NCBI GenBank assembly: GCA_905209085.1
Contig: CAJLRM010000003.1
Location: forward strand, 310,001 to 374,000
Origin: an uncultured Eubacteriales bacterium
GTDB taxonomy: Bacteria; Bacillota; Clostridia; Christensenellales; Borkfalkiaceae
Direction of reading: 5' to 3'
Length of the DNA: 64,000 nucleotides
A program made the translations under genes and the position numbers. This document shows, in pieces, positions 26,555-35,521 of the stretch. The notes under the pieces were generated by a model. It worked only from the letters and a program-made list of their open reading frames with translations. It did no database searches and was not told the DNA's origin. Position 1 is the stretch's first letter. Each line of letters opens with the position of its first letter.

Positions 26555-28408
26555 ATGTATAAGATGAGGAAACTTTCCCTGGCGGCGATGACTCTGCTGC
26601 TCGCGTTTTTCGCGGGCTGCAGAGGAGGAACTTCCGCTTCTTCGGGCAGCTCTTTCCCTTCGGATTCCCGGCAGGAGAGCGATTCGGGCGGCAATGTTTC
26701 GTCGGGCGGGGAAAAGGACATGACGCTGGCGGAAAATTATGACTTCGGCGATCCGTCCTCGTGGGCGGGAGAGCAATTTGCCGTGACAGATCTCGGGGAT
26801 TGTCTTTTGGACGCTTACCCTTACGACGACAAATACGATTGGGGACAGAGCATCCTTTACGACGAGGAAGAAAAGATCTATAAGATGTGGTGGTGCCGCA
26901 ATTCGGGGTACGACACCATTTGGTACGCCGAGAGCAGCGATTTAAAAAATTGGCATTCGGCGCAGAAGCTGATGACGGTGACGGAGGATTCGACGTGGAT
27001 CAAAATGCACGTCGGGAAACCCACCGTCCTCAAAATAGACGGCAAATATACCATGTATTTCGAGGCGCCCGCGACGCTGGCGGGATACAAAGAATTTGAC
27101 AACAACGTGCTGATGGCGACTTCCGACGACGGTATCTCCTGGGAGATATGGAAGGGCGAAGACGGGGGCAAGGAGCCGTATCCCGTCATCCGCATGACGG
27201 ACGAGCAAATGGCGGACAGTTGGGATAAGAGTCAACTCGCAGGCGGAAGCGGCTATGGCTATTACGGCATCGGTCAGCCCTCCGCGCTCTATAAGGACGG
27301 CACCTATTACTTATATTGTACGTATTCCCTCGAAGCGGGGGACAGAATGTATGTGTTCACTTCCCGGGACGGGATCCATTTCGGAGAAGGAAGGGAGGTG
27401 TTTACGCGGGCGGGCAGCGGCGTGAAATACAATACGCTGACCGAAAAGTTTATGATGGCTTACGAGTATACGACGGGAACGATCTCCCGCGTGTATTATA
27501 TGGAATCGGAGGACGGCGTCAAATTTACGTACTCCAATTTTACGGAAGCGTCGAACAATAAAAATATTCTTTCCAAAGGCGGCGGCTTCGTGCGCGGCTA
27601 TCCCGATTTCGTGGGCAACGGCATGGGGCAGGTAAGCGATTACACCGCTTACGTCGCCTATATGGAAGGGCGCATGGCGGATGCGGGAAACGATTGGCGG
27701 CAGTATTCCGCGACATGGGATATTCATATCGCCGCTTTCAACGTCAGCCAATACGCCAATCGCCGACAGGTGCTTCCTAACGGCAGGGTGTATTTGGAGG
27801 AAACGATAGAGGTTTACCGCGCGGCGCACGAGGAATACGAGGAGAGATTGCAGGGCGTTTCCCTCTCGGAGTCGGCGCCCGTAATAGACGGCGAGAAGGA
27901 CGCGCTGTACGATCGCGCGGAGTCGCTGGAAATAGACCGCGCCGTGTCCGACTATCGTGCGGTGCCCGGCGAAACGACGGCGAAGGCGTACATGACTTAT
28001 ACGAAAGAAGCGCTGTATCTCTTTGTCGACGTAAAGGATAAAATCGCGCACGACAGCGATATGGTGTATCTCCTGCTGGACGAAAAACGCTTCGCTTCTG
28101 TGCCTGAGGAGATTACGAACGTCGAGGTCTGCCGCAGCGGTAAGATTTCGGCAACCGACGGGGACAGCGAGGACCTTTCGGGAATACAGGCAATCGTGAA
28201 AACGACAAACGACGGATACAGGGTAGAGGTCATGATTCCCTGGCGGTTTAAAACGACGCAGGAGGCATACGACTCTTTCGGCTTCGATTGCTACGTATAC
28301 GACAATCGGGACAGCAACGATTTCAAATCGCTGCTCGCCTGGAACGACTGCCACGCTTCGTACGACATCCATAAGGCGGGAGAGGTCTTCTTCCGCAAAG
28401 GAAACTGA
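26555..28408 (+). CDS. Paralogous propeller/CBM9-like lipoprotein
   Basis: The 617-residue product is a lipoprotein (FFAGC, Cys22) with the same design as the gene before it. DFGDPSSWAGEQFAV parallels DYGDSSAWAGDAYVS; KMWWCRNSGYDTIWYAESSDLKNW and TMYFEAPATLAGY follow. A shorter CBM9-like domain closes the protein (APVIDGEKDALYDRAESL, YLFVDVKDKI). The pair probably arose by duplication and handles related glycan ligands at the cell surface. It starts behind GGGGGA, 16 nt after the previous stop. Confidence 0.8.
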   Translation: MYKMRKLSLAAMTLLLAFFAGCRGGTSASSGSSFPSDSRQESDSGGNVSSGGEKDMTLAENYDFGDPSSWAGEQFAVTDLGDCLLDAYPYDDKYDWGQSILYDEEEKIYKMWWCRNSGYDTIWYAESSDLKNWHSAQKLMTVTEDSTWIKMHVGKPTVLKIDGKYTMYFEAPATLAGYKEFDNNVLMATSDDGISWEIWKGEDGGKEPYPVIRMTDEQMADSWDKSQLAGGSGYGYYGIGQPSALYKDGTYYLYCTYSLEAGDRMYVFTSRDGIHFGEGREVFTRAGSGVKYNTLTEKFMMAYEYTTGTISRVYYMESEDGVKFTYSNFTEASNNKNILSKGGGFVRGYPDFVGNGMGQVSDYTAYVAYMEGRMADAGNDWRQYSATWDIHIAAFNVSQYANRRQVLPNGRVYLEETIEVYRAAHEEYEERLQGVSLSESAPVIDGEKDALYDRAESLEIDRAVSDYRAVPGETTAKAYMTYTKEALYLFVDVKDKIAHDSDMVYLLLDEKRFASVPEEITNVEVCRSGKISATDGDSEDLSGIQAIVKTTNDGYRVEVMIPWRFKTTQEAYDSFGFDCYVYDNRDSNDFKSLLAWNDCHASYDIHKAGEVFFRKGN

Positions 28409-28452
28409 TAAAAAATAATTCGGCGTCAGCCGAAAGATAAGGAGAAAGAAAA

Positions 28453-30204
28453 ATGAAGAAAAAATTTGCAGCGTTGGCTCTTTCCGGCGCAATGGCTTTC
28501 AGCGGTCTGGCGGGCATCGTCGCCTTAGGCGTTTCCGCGGAGGCGGGAACGGACGAAAAGGTAATCAAAGCCGTGACGGGCGGAGGCGATAAAGGCTTCG
28601 TGACCGAAACGGAATGGAATACCGCGTATGAACACGCGATGACGGGTGCGAATACGGGCAGCGTCAAGCTCGCTACGGTGGGCACGAATTTGTATTTCCG
28701 TATGATAGTGACAGATACCACTAAATTTACGGGGAAAGACAGAATCGCCTATAAGATCACCGTCGGAGGAACGACGGCGGATATACAGGGAAACTATGAC
28801 CCCTGGCTGACGGGAAGCTACGGTTTTGGACCTAACGTTCAAACGGAGATGGCGTATGACGACGCGACGACTTCTTATGTGGTCACCATCGGCATGAATT
28901 TGGGCGATTGTTACGCGCTGGGCGCGGCTGTCGACGTGGCGTTTACCCATCAGGACGTTACGACGGCAGACGGCGACTGGGGATCGGGCGAAGCCACTAC
29001 TTATAGCGGAAAGCTTTATCTCGGCGAAGTTCCCGAAGGCGGCGACAGTTCCGGGGAAACTTCTTCGGATACGGCGTCGGATTCCGCTTCTTCGGACAGT
29101 CCCTCCGAGTCGTCTTCGGAAAGCTCTTCGGCGGAACCTGTGCCCGCGCCCGAAAATCCCGATTTGAAAATCGTCGTCACTGATCTTCCCTCTCAGCCCA
29201 CAGAAAGCGACTGGGAAAAGGCGACCGCCTATGACCTGATCGCAAACAACGCAACGGAAACGGGCGCGACGGGCACCATAAAAATTTATACGGCCGCCGA
29301 AAATATTTTCTACCGTATTGAAGTAGACGATCCCACCACGCATACCAATGCGGACGGATTGTATATCTATCTCGGCACCGAGGATACCTATTATGAATCG
29401 AGGGGGAACTATGAGAATTGGCTTGCGGATAAGCATAACGATTTAGGCAATCCTTCCCTCCTTCAACAGAAAACGACCGCTGCGGAGCCTTTAAAATGGA
29501 CGCCCGGCGTATATACGTTCAGTCAGGGTTTCTATCTTCCCACTATTTACGGGGAGGGAAAAACCGTTCGTCTTTGCGTAAAACACCGCGATTCGAGAAG
29601 CAGTGCGGAAACATGGGCGGACAGTGACTATACGCATACCATCTATTTCGATCAGATCGTCACGTTCGGCGCGCCCGCCGATACGACCATTCGCCCTCAG
29701 ACGCCGACCGAAGGCTTCACGGGCACGGCGAGCGATATTTCCTATAACAAAGTAAACGTCAACTGGAACGAATTTGAAGGCGCCGAAACCTATAAGATGT
29801 ACGTTTACGGGGTAAATCCCGAAGGCAGCGAAGAGGCGTACACCCATCTGTCCATCGAAGGTCCCATTTATTCGGGCGACGCAAGCTATAAAGAGCTGAT
29901 CTCGGGACTTTCCGAAAAGACCGATTACGCGGTGCAGATCGTCGCTTACGACGCGAACGACGACGCGATCGCTTATTCCTCGCTGATCGATTTCAGCACC
30001 ATCAGCAGACAAGAAGCGATGGAGAGTTCTTCTTCCTCGGAGAGCAGTTCGACTGCGCCCGTCGATTCGTCTTCCGCGGACAGCGCATCGAGCGGGACCT
30101 CCGTTTCGAGCGACGGCTGCGGCAGCGCGCTGGGCATCGGCGCCGTTTCTATTCTTGCCGCCGCGGGCGTTTTGGCGATAGGATTGAAGAGAAGAAAAAA
30201 GTAA
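28453..30204 (+). CDS. Secreted CBM9-like/FN3 surface protein with GCGSAL anchor
   Basis: The 583-residue product has a signal peptide (about 1-30). Two CBM9-like or DOMON-like beta-sandwich domains (about 30-195 and 235-415) share TESDW/TETEW openings and the GNYDPWL / GNYENWL pair. An FN3-like domain (about 425-515; VNVNWNEFEGAETYKMYVYG) follows, then a Ser-rich linker. The end, GCGSALGIG plus a hydrophobic stretch and LKRRKK, matches the end of the SGNH hydrolase. No catalytic motif is seen. A cell-surface glycan-binding role is inferred. It has an AAGGAG site upstream and is the last gene before a hairpin. Confidence 0.78.
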   Translation: MKKKFAALALSGAMAFSGLAGIVALGVSAEAGTDEKVIKAVTGGGDKGFVTETEWNTAYEHAMTGANTGSVKLATVGTNLYFRMIVTDTTKFTGKDRIAYKITVGGTTADIQGNYDPWLTGSYGFGPNVQTEMAYDDATTSYVVTIGMNLGDCYALGAAVDVAFTHQDVTTADGDWGSGEATTYSGKLYLGEVPEGGDSSGETSSDTASDSASSDSPSESSSESSSAEPVPAPENPDLKIVVTDLPSQPTESDWEKATAYDLIANNATETGATGTIKIYTAAENIFYRIEVDDPTTHTNADGLYIYLGTEDTYYESRGNYENWLADKHNDLGNPSLLQQKTTAAEPLKWTPGVYTFSQGFYLPTIYGEGKTVRLCVKHRDSRSSAETWADSDYTHTIYFDQIVTFGAPADTTIRPQTPTEGFTGTASDISYNKVNVNWNEFEGAETYKMYVYGVNPEGSEEAYTHLSIEGPIYSGDASYKELISGLSEKTDYAVQIVAYDANDDAIAYSSLIDFSTISRQEAMESSSSSESSSTAPVDSSSADSASSGTSVSSDGCGSALGIGAVSILAAAGVLAIGLKRRKK

Positions 30205-30258
30205 ACTTAGAAAATGATTTTAACAATGACGTTCTTTAAGGAAACATTCTGAGAAAAA

Positions 30259-30303
30259 GGGGAACGACCGTCTTTGCCGTGAATAGAAAACGGTCGTTCC
30301 CCC
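30259..30303 (+). terminator. 13-bp hairpin after the surface-protein gene
   Basis: GGGGAACGACCGT (30259-30271) and ACGGTCGTTCCCC (30291-30303) pair perfectly around an 18-19-nt loop. Only a short GATTTT follows, so terminator function is probable but not textbook. Confidence 0.55.
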
Positions 30304-30325
30304 GATTTTGATAAGAGGAAAAAGG

Positions 30326-30598
30326 GTGAAGGAGAGAGTTAAGGTCGGTTTGCTTTTTATCGCAGGCGTTCTGTTTTCACCCGCCCTTTGCCCCTGCGTA
30401 AAAATCGCGTCCGCGTCCGACGCAAGCCGAACGGGATGTGCGCGTATTTACGAGAGTAAAAGGGGATGGATCTGTGCGCCTGCCGTCTTATTCGAGGCGA
30501 AAGGCGAAGCGGATTTTTCGATTTTAGAAAAAGGGCGTTTACCGTCTGCGATTCTCCTTCCCGTTTATGGCGATCTGAATGCGAGCGGGGAGAAATAA
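30326..30598 (+). CDS. Doubtful small secreted protein
   Basis: A GTG at 30326, with AAGAGG 7 nt upstream, opens 90 codons. The first 30 residues look like a signal peptide (VKVGLLFIAGVLFSPALC, then ASASDAS). The rest matches nothing I know. The stretch lies in a purine-rich spacer, and the next frame continues with RCAVSEAADRIGKKCALAAYLP, so this may be a frameshifted remnant of a longer gene. Low confidence. Confidence 0.3.
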   Translation: MKERVKVGLLFIAGVLFSPALCPCVKIASASDASRTGCARIYESKRGWICAPAVLFEAKGEADFSILEKGRLPSAILLPVYGDLNASGEK

Positions 30599-30793
30599 GA
30601 CGTTGCGCGGTATCGGAAGCGGCAGACAGGATAGGCAAAAAGTGCGCCTTGGCCGCCTATCTGCCCGACGGGACGACGGAAGAAACGCCGGCGTGAGGCG
30701 CATGGGAAAAAACGGTGTGCCGAAACCCTTTAAAAAAGTGAAAGGGAAGGGGCAGGGGAAAGACGAAAGAAAAATCGGCAAGGAGAGAAGAAG

Positions 30794-31834
30794 GTGAAAC
30801 GGACGATTCAGGATATTGCGGACGCGTGCGGGGTGTCGATTGCGTTGGTTTCGAGGATCATCAACGAAGATTCCACGCTCCGCTGCCGACCCGAAACGCG
30901 GGCAAAAGTGTTGAAGGAGATAGAGCGTACGGCGTATATTCCCGACTATCACGCGCGGCTGCTCGCAAACAATTCTTTAAAGGCGAAAAAAGACATCCGC
31001 ATCGGCTATGTCACCTATAAGGGCGCGGTGCTGAAAATGAACGCCTATTTCGACCGTATCATCGAGGGGATCACCACCATTTTGACGGACGCGGAGTATC
31101 AGGTGTATCGTTTCTATATCGACGAGGTGGCGCAGCTGTATCGGCGCAATATGCCTTTGTGCGAAAAGAAACTGGACGGACTGATCCTGTTCGGGGAAAT
31201 TCCCGACGACCTCGCTTCTTATCTCTCCACGCAGACGAAATACTTATCGAGCATTTACGGCAGCTTTATCGAAAACGCGGATTTTGTGGGCAGCGATATG
31301 TGTTCCACGATGAACGGGATGCTCGATTACGTCAAAAGCTGCGGGTATACGGAGGCGGGACTGGTGACGGGCGGGGATCAGAAGCGCATCGACGCCATCG
31401 TGCGTTACGCTTCCGAAATTTCTTTGCACATCAACGAAAAATATTTTTTCAACGCGCTCAACGAATCTCAGAAAGCTTACGACGCGATCAGGGAAAAATT
31501 ATCCGAATCGCCGCCGCCGAAAGTCATCTGCTGCATGAACGACGAAATGGCGATAGGGACCATGAACGCGCTGTTGGACGGCGGGTATCGAGTGCCCGAG
31601 GACGTATCCGTGACGGGACACGACGACATTTTGAAATCCAATTATAGCCGCGTGCCCCTGACGACGGTGCGGATCTACAAAGAGGAGATCGGCAGGCTGG
31701 TGACGGATCTCCTCTTGGAACGGATCAATTATAAGAGAAAATTTCCCGTGCGGGTGATGGTTCCCTGCGAGCTCGTCATCCGAAAATCGGTAATAAAAAA
31801 CAAGAAGAAAGAAGAGAAAGATGGAAACGATTGA
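30794..31834 (+). CDS. LacI-family transcriptional regulator
   Basis: The 346-residue product has an N-terminal LacI HTH (TIQDIADACGVSIALVSRIIN, residues about 4-24) with the hinge helix Y-x-P-D-Y-H-A-R-L-L-A. The periplasmic-binding-like effector domain closes with CMNDEMAIGTMNALLDGGYRVPEDVSVTGHDDI. It begins at GTG 30794. The likely operators are the paired sites at 22818-22885. The effector is probably a sugar released from the glycan. The gene overlaps the GH36-like gene by 14 nt, so regulator, enzyme and importer form one transcription unit. Confidence 0.9.
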   Translation: MKRTIQDIADACGVSIALVSRIINEDSTLRCRPETRAKVLKEIERTAYIPDYHARLLANNSLKAKKDIRIGYVTYKGAVLKMNAYFDRIIEGITTILTDAEYQVYRFYIDEVAQLYRRNMPLCEKKLDGLILFGEIPDDLASYLSTQTKYLSSIYGSFIENADFVGSDMCSTMNGMLDYVKSCGYTEAGLVTGGDQKRIDAIVRYASEISLHINEKYFFNALNESQKAYDAIREKLSESPPPKVICCMNDEMAIGTMNALLDGGYRVPEDVSVTGHDDILKSNYSRVPLTTVRIYKEEIGRLVTDLLLERINYKRKFPVRVMVPCELVIRKSVIKNKKKEEKDGND

Positions 31835-34031
31835 ATTGAGAAATTTTTACGGAAGTCTGCTCTATGAAGCGGGACAGGTGGTTTTTGTCAACCGCCGTAC
31901 GGGCGAAGCCGCCGTCTTGTCGGGCGGGGACGAATTCGTCCTCTACCTCGAAAGGGAGGGCAAAACGCATATTCTGCCCGCGGGGGCGTTCGGGTTTTGC
32001 GGACTGAAAAAGGACGGGGAAGGGAAAAAATTGACCCTTACTTATCGGGGCGAAAATCTCCTCGTCGAAGTGACGTATACGGCGCGGGAAGAAACCTTTG
32101 AAAAACGAATCCTCGTTTCTGCGCCTCTCCCGTTTTATATCAAGCGCGCCGCGCTCGAAAATCGGACGGTCAACAGGGCTTTGTCGCGGGGCGGGGAGGG
32201 ACAGCCCGTATTCGTCGGAAGGGAAATGTGGTGCGGCATAGAATTTCCCGCGGCAAGCAATCGTTTCGAAGGCGATACCCTCTGTTTTACGCAGGCGCCC
32301 TTTGAAAAAACTTCCCGTTTCGAGTCCCTGCCCGTCGTCTACGGATTCGGCGCTTTCGGAGATCTTTCCCGTTCCTTCGAGGCCTATATCCGAAAAAAGT
32401 CGGTGCGGTCGGGCGATCGGCAGCCGCTGCGCATCTATTGCGATTGGGGACTGCACGACGACCTCACGGACCACATCAACCTCACGGAGATCATGACTTT
32501 GGAAAATATCGAACGGATCGCCGCGCTCTCGGAAAAATCGGGCGTGAAATTCGATTATTATCTCATGGACGCCTACTGGTTTGAGGAAAATCAGCCGTAT
32601 ATCCGCTTTAAAAAGAGCACTTTCCCCCACGGCGTGGAAACGGTGTTGAAACAGCTCGAACAAAAGGGCATGAAATACGGCCTCTGGTTCGATTTAAACT
32701 GCATTCACGCCCATTGGAAAGGGATGGAAAAATACGACGCCTTATTGGAAAGCGGCGCTCTGTGCTTCGCCTGCGACGACGTGGCGGAGGCGATGACGGA
32801 AGCGCTGAGCCATCATATCCAAAGGCACGGCGTGCGCATGATCAAGCTGGATTTCGCTTATTTCGAGTGCGCGAATCCGGATCACGGGCATTCCGTGGAA
32901 CACACCGAGTCCAAGGAAAAGAGCGTCGGCAATTTTATCCGCATGATCGGGAAATTAAAGGCGTTGCAGACCGACTTAAAAATCCTCTGCTATAACGGCT
33001 GGACGACGGAGCTGGATTGGATAGGGAGCGTGCAGGAGCGCAAAGGCTACGCGATTTCTCCCTACTGGTGCGAATACGTCGATTATCTCTACTGCGGCGA
33101 TCCGCGGCCAAGCGAAATTTCCTGCGGGGACTTTTCTCATTCCCTCGTCTATTATACGGACGCGATGATCCGCAATTTCCGCGAAGCGTCCATGCCGTTC
33201 TCGGCGATCGACGACCACGGCACGATGATGGGAAGCACCTCGACCATCTACGGACTCGGGAAAAAACTTTTCCGGCAGGGTGTGCTCATGGACGTCATGC
33301 GCGGCGGCGGGAAGGTGCATCTATACGGGGACGTATCCGGGCTGGACGAGGACGACCTCCGCTATTTTTCCTTCGTGGACGGCGTTTACGAGGAGATCCT
33401 CCGCGGGGGATACGAAACGGACTTTATCCTCGGCGACGCGCGGAAAGGGGAGATCTACGGCTACGCTGCGGACGGGGGCGCTTCGGGATACGCGGTGGCG
33501 CTGAATCCTTCTTCCCGCGCGGAAAAATGTCTGCTCGCGCTGCCCGCTTGGAAAAATTGCCGCCTGAAAATAGAAACGCTGATCTGCGACGGAGAACTCA
33601 CGCGCGGGGCGGACAAAGGGGCGGACGACCTTGAATCGGAGGCGGAAGAAGCCTATTCCGCCTATCCTTTGGAACTTTCCGCAAACGGATTTCTCCTCGT
33701 CAAATGGACGCTTCTGCCGCGGGAAAAGAGCTTCGACAAAACGGCGGTCTGCCGCGGTGAAACGCTGATCTTCGACACGGAGGGAAAGACCTCCCTGCAA
33801 CTTACCTTTACGATGGACGGCACAGCTCCTCTGCGCACGGCGCGCGGCTATCCCGAGGGACTGAAAGTGACGGCGGACGGCAAGCCGCTCGTTTCGGCTG
33901 TGGATACCTGTATTTGGAGCGGCATATCCTGGCTGTATTTCCCCCTGGACGGAGAAAAGCGGGTGGAAGTGGAATATTCGGGCAAGACGCCGATCTGGAT
34001 AAAATATTTCATGACGGAGGAAAAGGAATGA
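31821..34031 (+). CDS. GH36/clan GH-D-like glycosidase (alpha-galactosidase-like)
   Basis: The 736-residue product has no signal peptide. A beta-sandwich N-terminal domain (about 1-190) precedes a TIM barrel with FDYYLMDAYWFEE (about 243-255), MKYGLWFDLN and GVRMIKLDFAYFE. In the last, the Lys-x-Asp pair is at the nucleophile position of clan GH-D enzymes. A beta-rich C-terminal domain follows. It would cleave an alpha-linked sugar, possibly alpha-galactose, from imported oligosaccharides. No assay-level substrate can be deduced. It overlaps the regulator upstream and the membrane protein downstream (ATGA). Confidence 0.75.
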   Translation: METIELRNFYGSLLYEAGQVVFVNRRTGEAAVLSGGDEFVLYLEREGKTHILPAGAFGFCGLKKDGEGKKLTLTYRGENLLVEVTYTAREETFEKRILVSAPLPFYIKRAALENRTVNRALSRGGEGQPVFVGREMWCGIEFPAASNRFEGDTLCFTQAPFEKTSRFESLPVVYGFGAFGDLSRSFEAYIRKKSVRSGDRQPLRIYCDWGLHDDLTDHINLTEIMTLENIERIAALSEKSGVKFDYYLMDAYWFEENQPYIRFKKSTFPHGVETVLKQLEQKGMKYGLWFDLNCIHAHWKGMEKYDALLESGALCFACDDVAEAMTEALSHHIQRHGVRMIKLDFAYFECANPDHGHSVEHTESKEKSVGNFIRMIGKLKALQTDLKILCYNGWTTELDWIGSVQERKGYAISPYWCEYVDYLYCGDPRPSEISCGDFSHSLVYYTDAMIRNFREASMPFSAIDDHGTMMGSTSTIYGLGKKLFRQGVLMDVMRGGGKVHLYGDVSGLDEDDLRYFSFVDGVYEEILRGGYETDFILGDARKGEIYGYAADGGASGYAVALNPSSRAEKCLLALPAWKNCRLKIETLICDGELTRGADKGADDLESEAEEAYSAYPLELSANGFLLVKWTLLPREKSFDKTAVCRGETLIFDTEGKTSLQLTFTMDGTAPLRTARGYPEGLKVTADGKPLVSAVDTCIWSGISWLYFPLDGEKRVEVEYSGKTPIWIKYFMTEEKE

Positions 34032-34552
34032 AAAGTGCGGTGAAAAAGCTCATCGTCATCGGCTGTATCGTCGCTGTGCTGTGCGTCGGCGCCCTGATAG
34101 ACTTTGCGATTTCCCTGACGTATAAAATCGAGTTCGTATCCGTCGTCAGATTGACGGAATCGGGCGAACCTGTGACGGAGGCGGGCGAGGTGCCCGCCGA
34201 TTGGGGGATCGCGGACGGCAGTACGAAAGTGCGGTTTGTCGTTCGGGTGACGCACGGCGGCAAGCCCGTGCAGGGACATACCCTCTATATCAAGACAAAC
34301 CGCAACGTCCTCGAACGCACGGATACGGACGGCGAGGGCTGCGTGACGGTGGATTATCGCTGCTATCGGGCGGGAACGGGGAAGGTGACGCCCGTCGTTC
34401 TGACGGTGCGGGACGAGGATAATTCCCTCTTCGTCTTTGTGCCCGCCGAGGCGAGCTATACGCTGTCCATGGCGGCGGGCGAGGGCGGTTCGGGATCGGG
34501 CATGACGACGGACGATATTTTTTACGACATCGACACGGGAAAGGAGGATTGA
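34028..34552 (+). CDS. Membrane-anchored Ig-like protein in the importer operon
   Basis: The 174-residue product has one N-terminal membrane segment (about 6-28) and an extracellular beta-sandwich resembling bacterial Ig-like domain 1: VRFVVRVTHGGKPVQGHTLYI, RTDTDGEGCVTVDYRC. A Gly/Ser linker and an acidic end follow. The ATG at 34028 overlaps the preceding stop (ATGA). It lies directly before the permeases (3 nt gap), so an accessory role in substrate capture or assembly of the importer is suggested by position only. Confidence 0.65.
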   Translation: MKSAVKKLIVIGCIVAVLCVGALIDFAISLTYKIEFVSVVRLTESGEPVTEAGEVPADWGIADGSTKVRFVVRVTHGGKPVQGHTLYIKTNRNVLERTDTDGEGCVTVDYRCYRAGTGKVTPVVLTVRDEDNSLFVFVPAEASYTLSMAAGEGGSGSGMTTDDIFYDIDTGKED

Positions 34553-34555
34553 CGC

Positions 34556-35521
34556 ATGGAAAACGAAACCGTAACGACGAACGCGGCGGGGGATCGCTCC
34601 GCCAAGGGGAACGGTAAATTCCCCGTTTTGAAGAACGTCGGGAAAAAGCTGTACGCGTCGAGAAAGGCGTATCTGTTTTTGCTGCCCCTCTTCTTCTTTC
34701 TGCTCACATTTTCCTATTATCCCGCGCTGAGCGGTATTTATCATTCCTTTTTCGATTGGAAGGACTCGGGGGAATCCGCCTTTATCGGCTGGAAAAATTA
34801 TAGGGAATTTCTTTCCGATACGCAGGTATTCTGGCCCTCCTGCGCGACGCTTTTGAAGATCATGATCCCCAAACTTCTCATCGGCATCGCGGTGCCCCTC
34901 ATCGTCGCGGAACTCATCTTCAATCTCCGCAGCGAAAAGGCAAAATCGGCGTATCGGCTCTGGGTGCTCATTCCCATGGTCGCCCCCGGCGTGGTCGTGA
35001 CCCTCATCTGGGACTATATCTACGACCCGAACTTCGGCATCCTGACGGCGATCTGGCAGATGGTGGGCGGCGAGCCGGTGGACTGGCTGCATAATTCGAA
35101 CACCGTCATTCCCGCCATTATTTTCATGGGATTTCCGTGGATCGGCGGCACCAATGTGCTCATTTACATATCGGGACTGAACGCCGTTTCCGCCGAGGCG
35201 AGGGAAAGCGCGCGGCTGGACGGGGCGGGGACCTTTCAGATCATCTGGAACATCGACCTGCCGCAGATCGCGGGACAGATGCGCTTCTTCCTCATCAACG
35301 GACTGATCGGCGGCATTCAGGATTATTCGGTGCAGTTCCTGCTGACGGACGGGGGACCCGGTTACGACACCATGGTGCCCGGATACTATATGTATCAGGC
35401 GGCGTTTCAGTCGGGGCGTATGGGCTTCGCAAGCGCTATCGGCACTTTCCTCTTCGTCGTCATCATGATCTTTACGCTCCTTTCTTTTAAGATAGGGAAA
35501 AAGGGGGAAAACGCGCAATGA
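34556..35521 (+). CDS. ABC sugar transporter permease, MalF/UgpA type
   Basis: The 321-residue product is an inner-membrane subunit with six predicted helices, starting with AYLFLLPLFFFLLTFSYYP. The cytoplasmic EAA loop, ARESARLDGAGTFQIIW (about residue 215), contacts the ATPase. A cytoplasmic N-terminus of about 40 residues precedes the first helix. It forms a heterodimer with the next gene product; the stops and starts overlap as ATGA. The ATPase partner is not encoded here. Confidence 0.92.
   Translation: MENETVTTNAAGDRSAKGNGKFPVLKNVGKKLYASRKAYLFLLPLFFFLLTFSYYPALSGIYHSFFDWKDSGESAFIGWKNYREFLSDTQVFWPSCATLLKIMIPKLLIGIAVPLIVAELIFNLRSEKAKSAYRLWVLIPMVAPGVVVTLIWDYIYDPNFGILTAIWQMVGGEPVDWLHNSNTVIPAIIFMGFPWIGGTNVLIYISGLNAVSAEARESARLDGAGTFQIIWNIDLPQIAGQMRFFLINGLIGGIQDYSVQFLLTDGGPGYDTMVPGYYMYQAAFQSGRMGFASAIGTFLFVVIMIFTLLSFKIGKKGENAQ

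Noticed and set aside
33848..35518. 556-codon open frame on the minus strand
   Set aside because: Opposite to the ABC permease and GH36-like genes; no domain seen.
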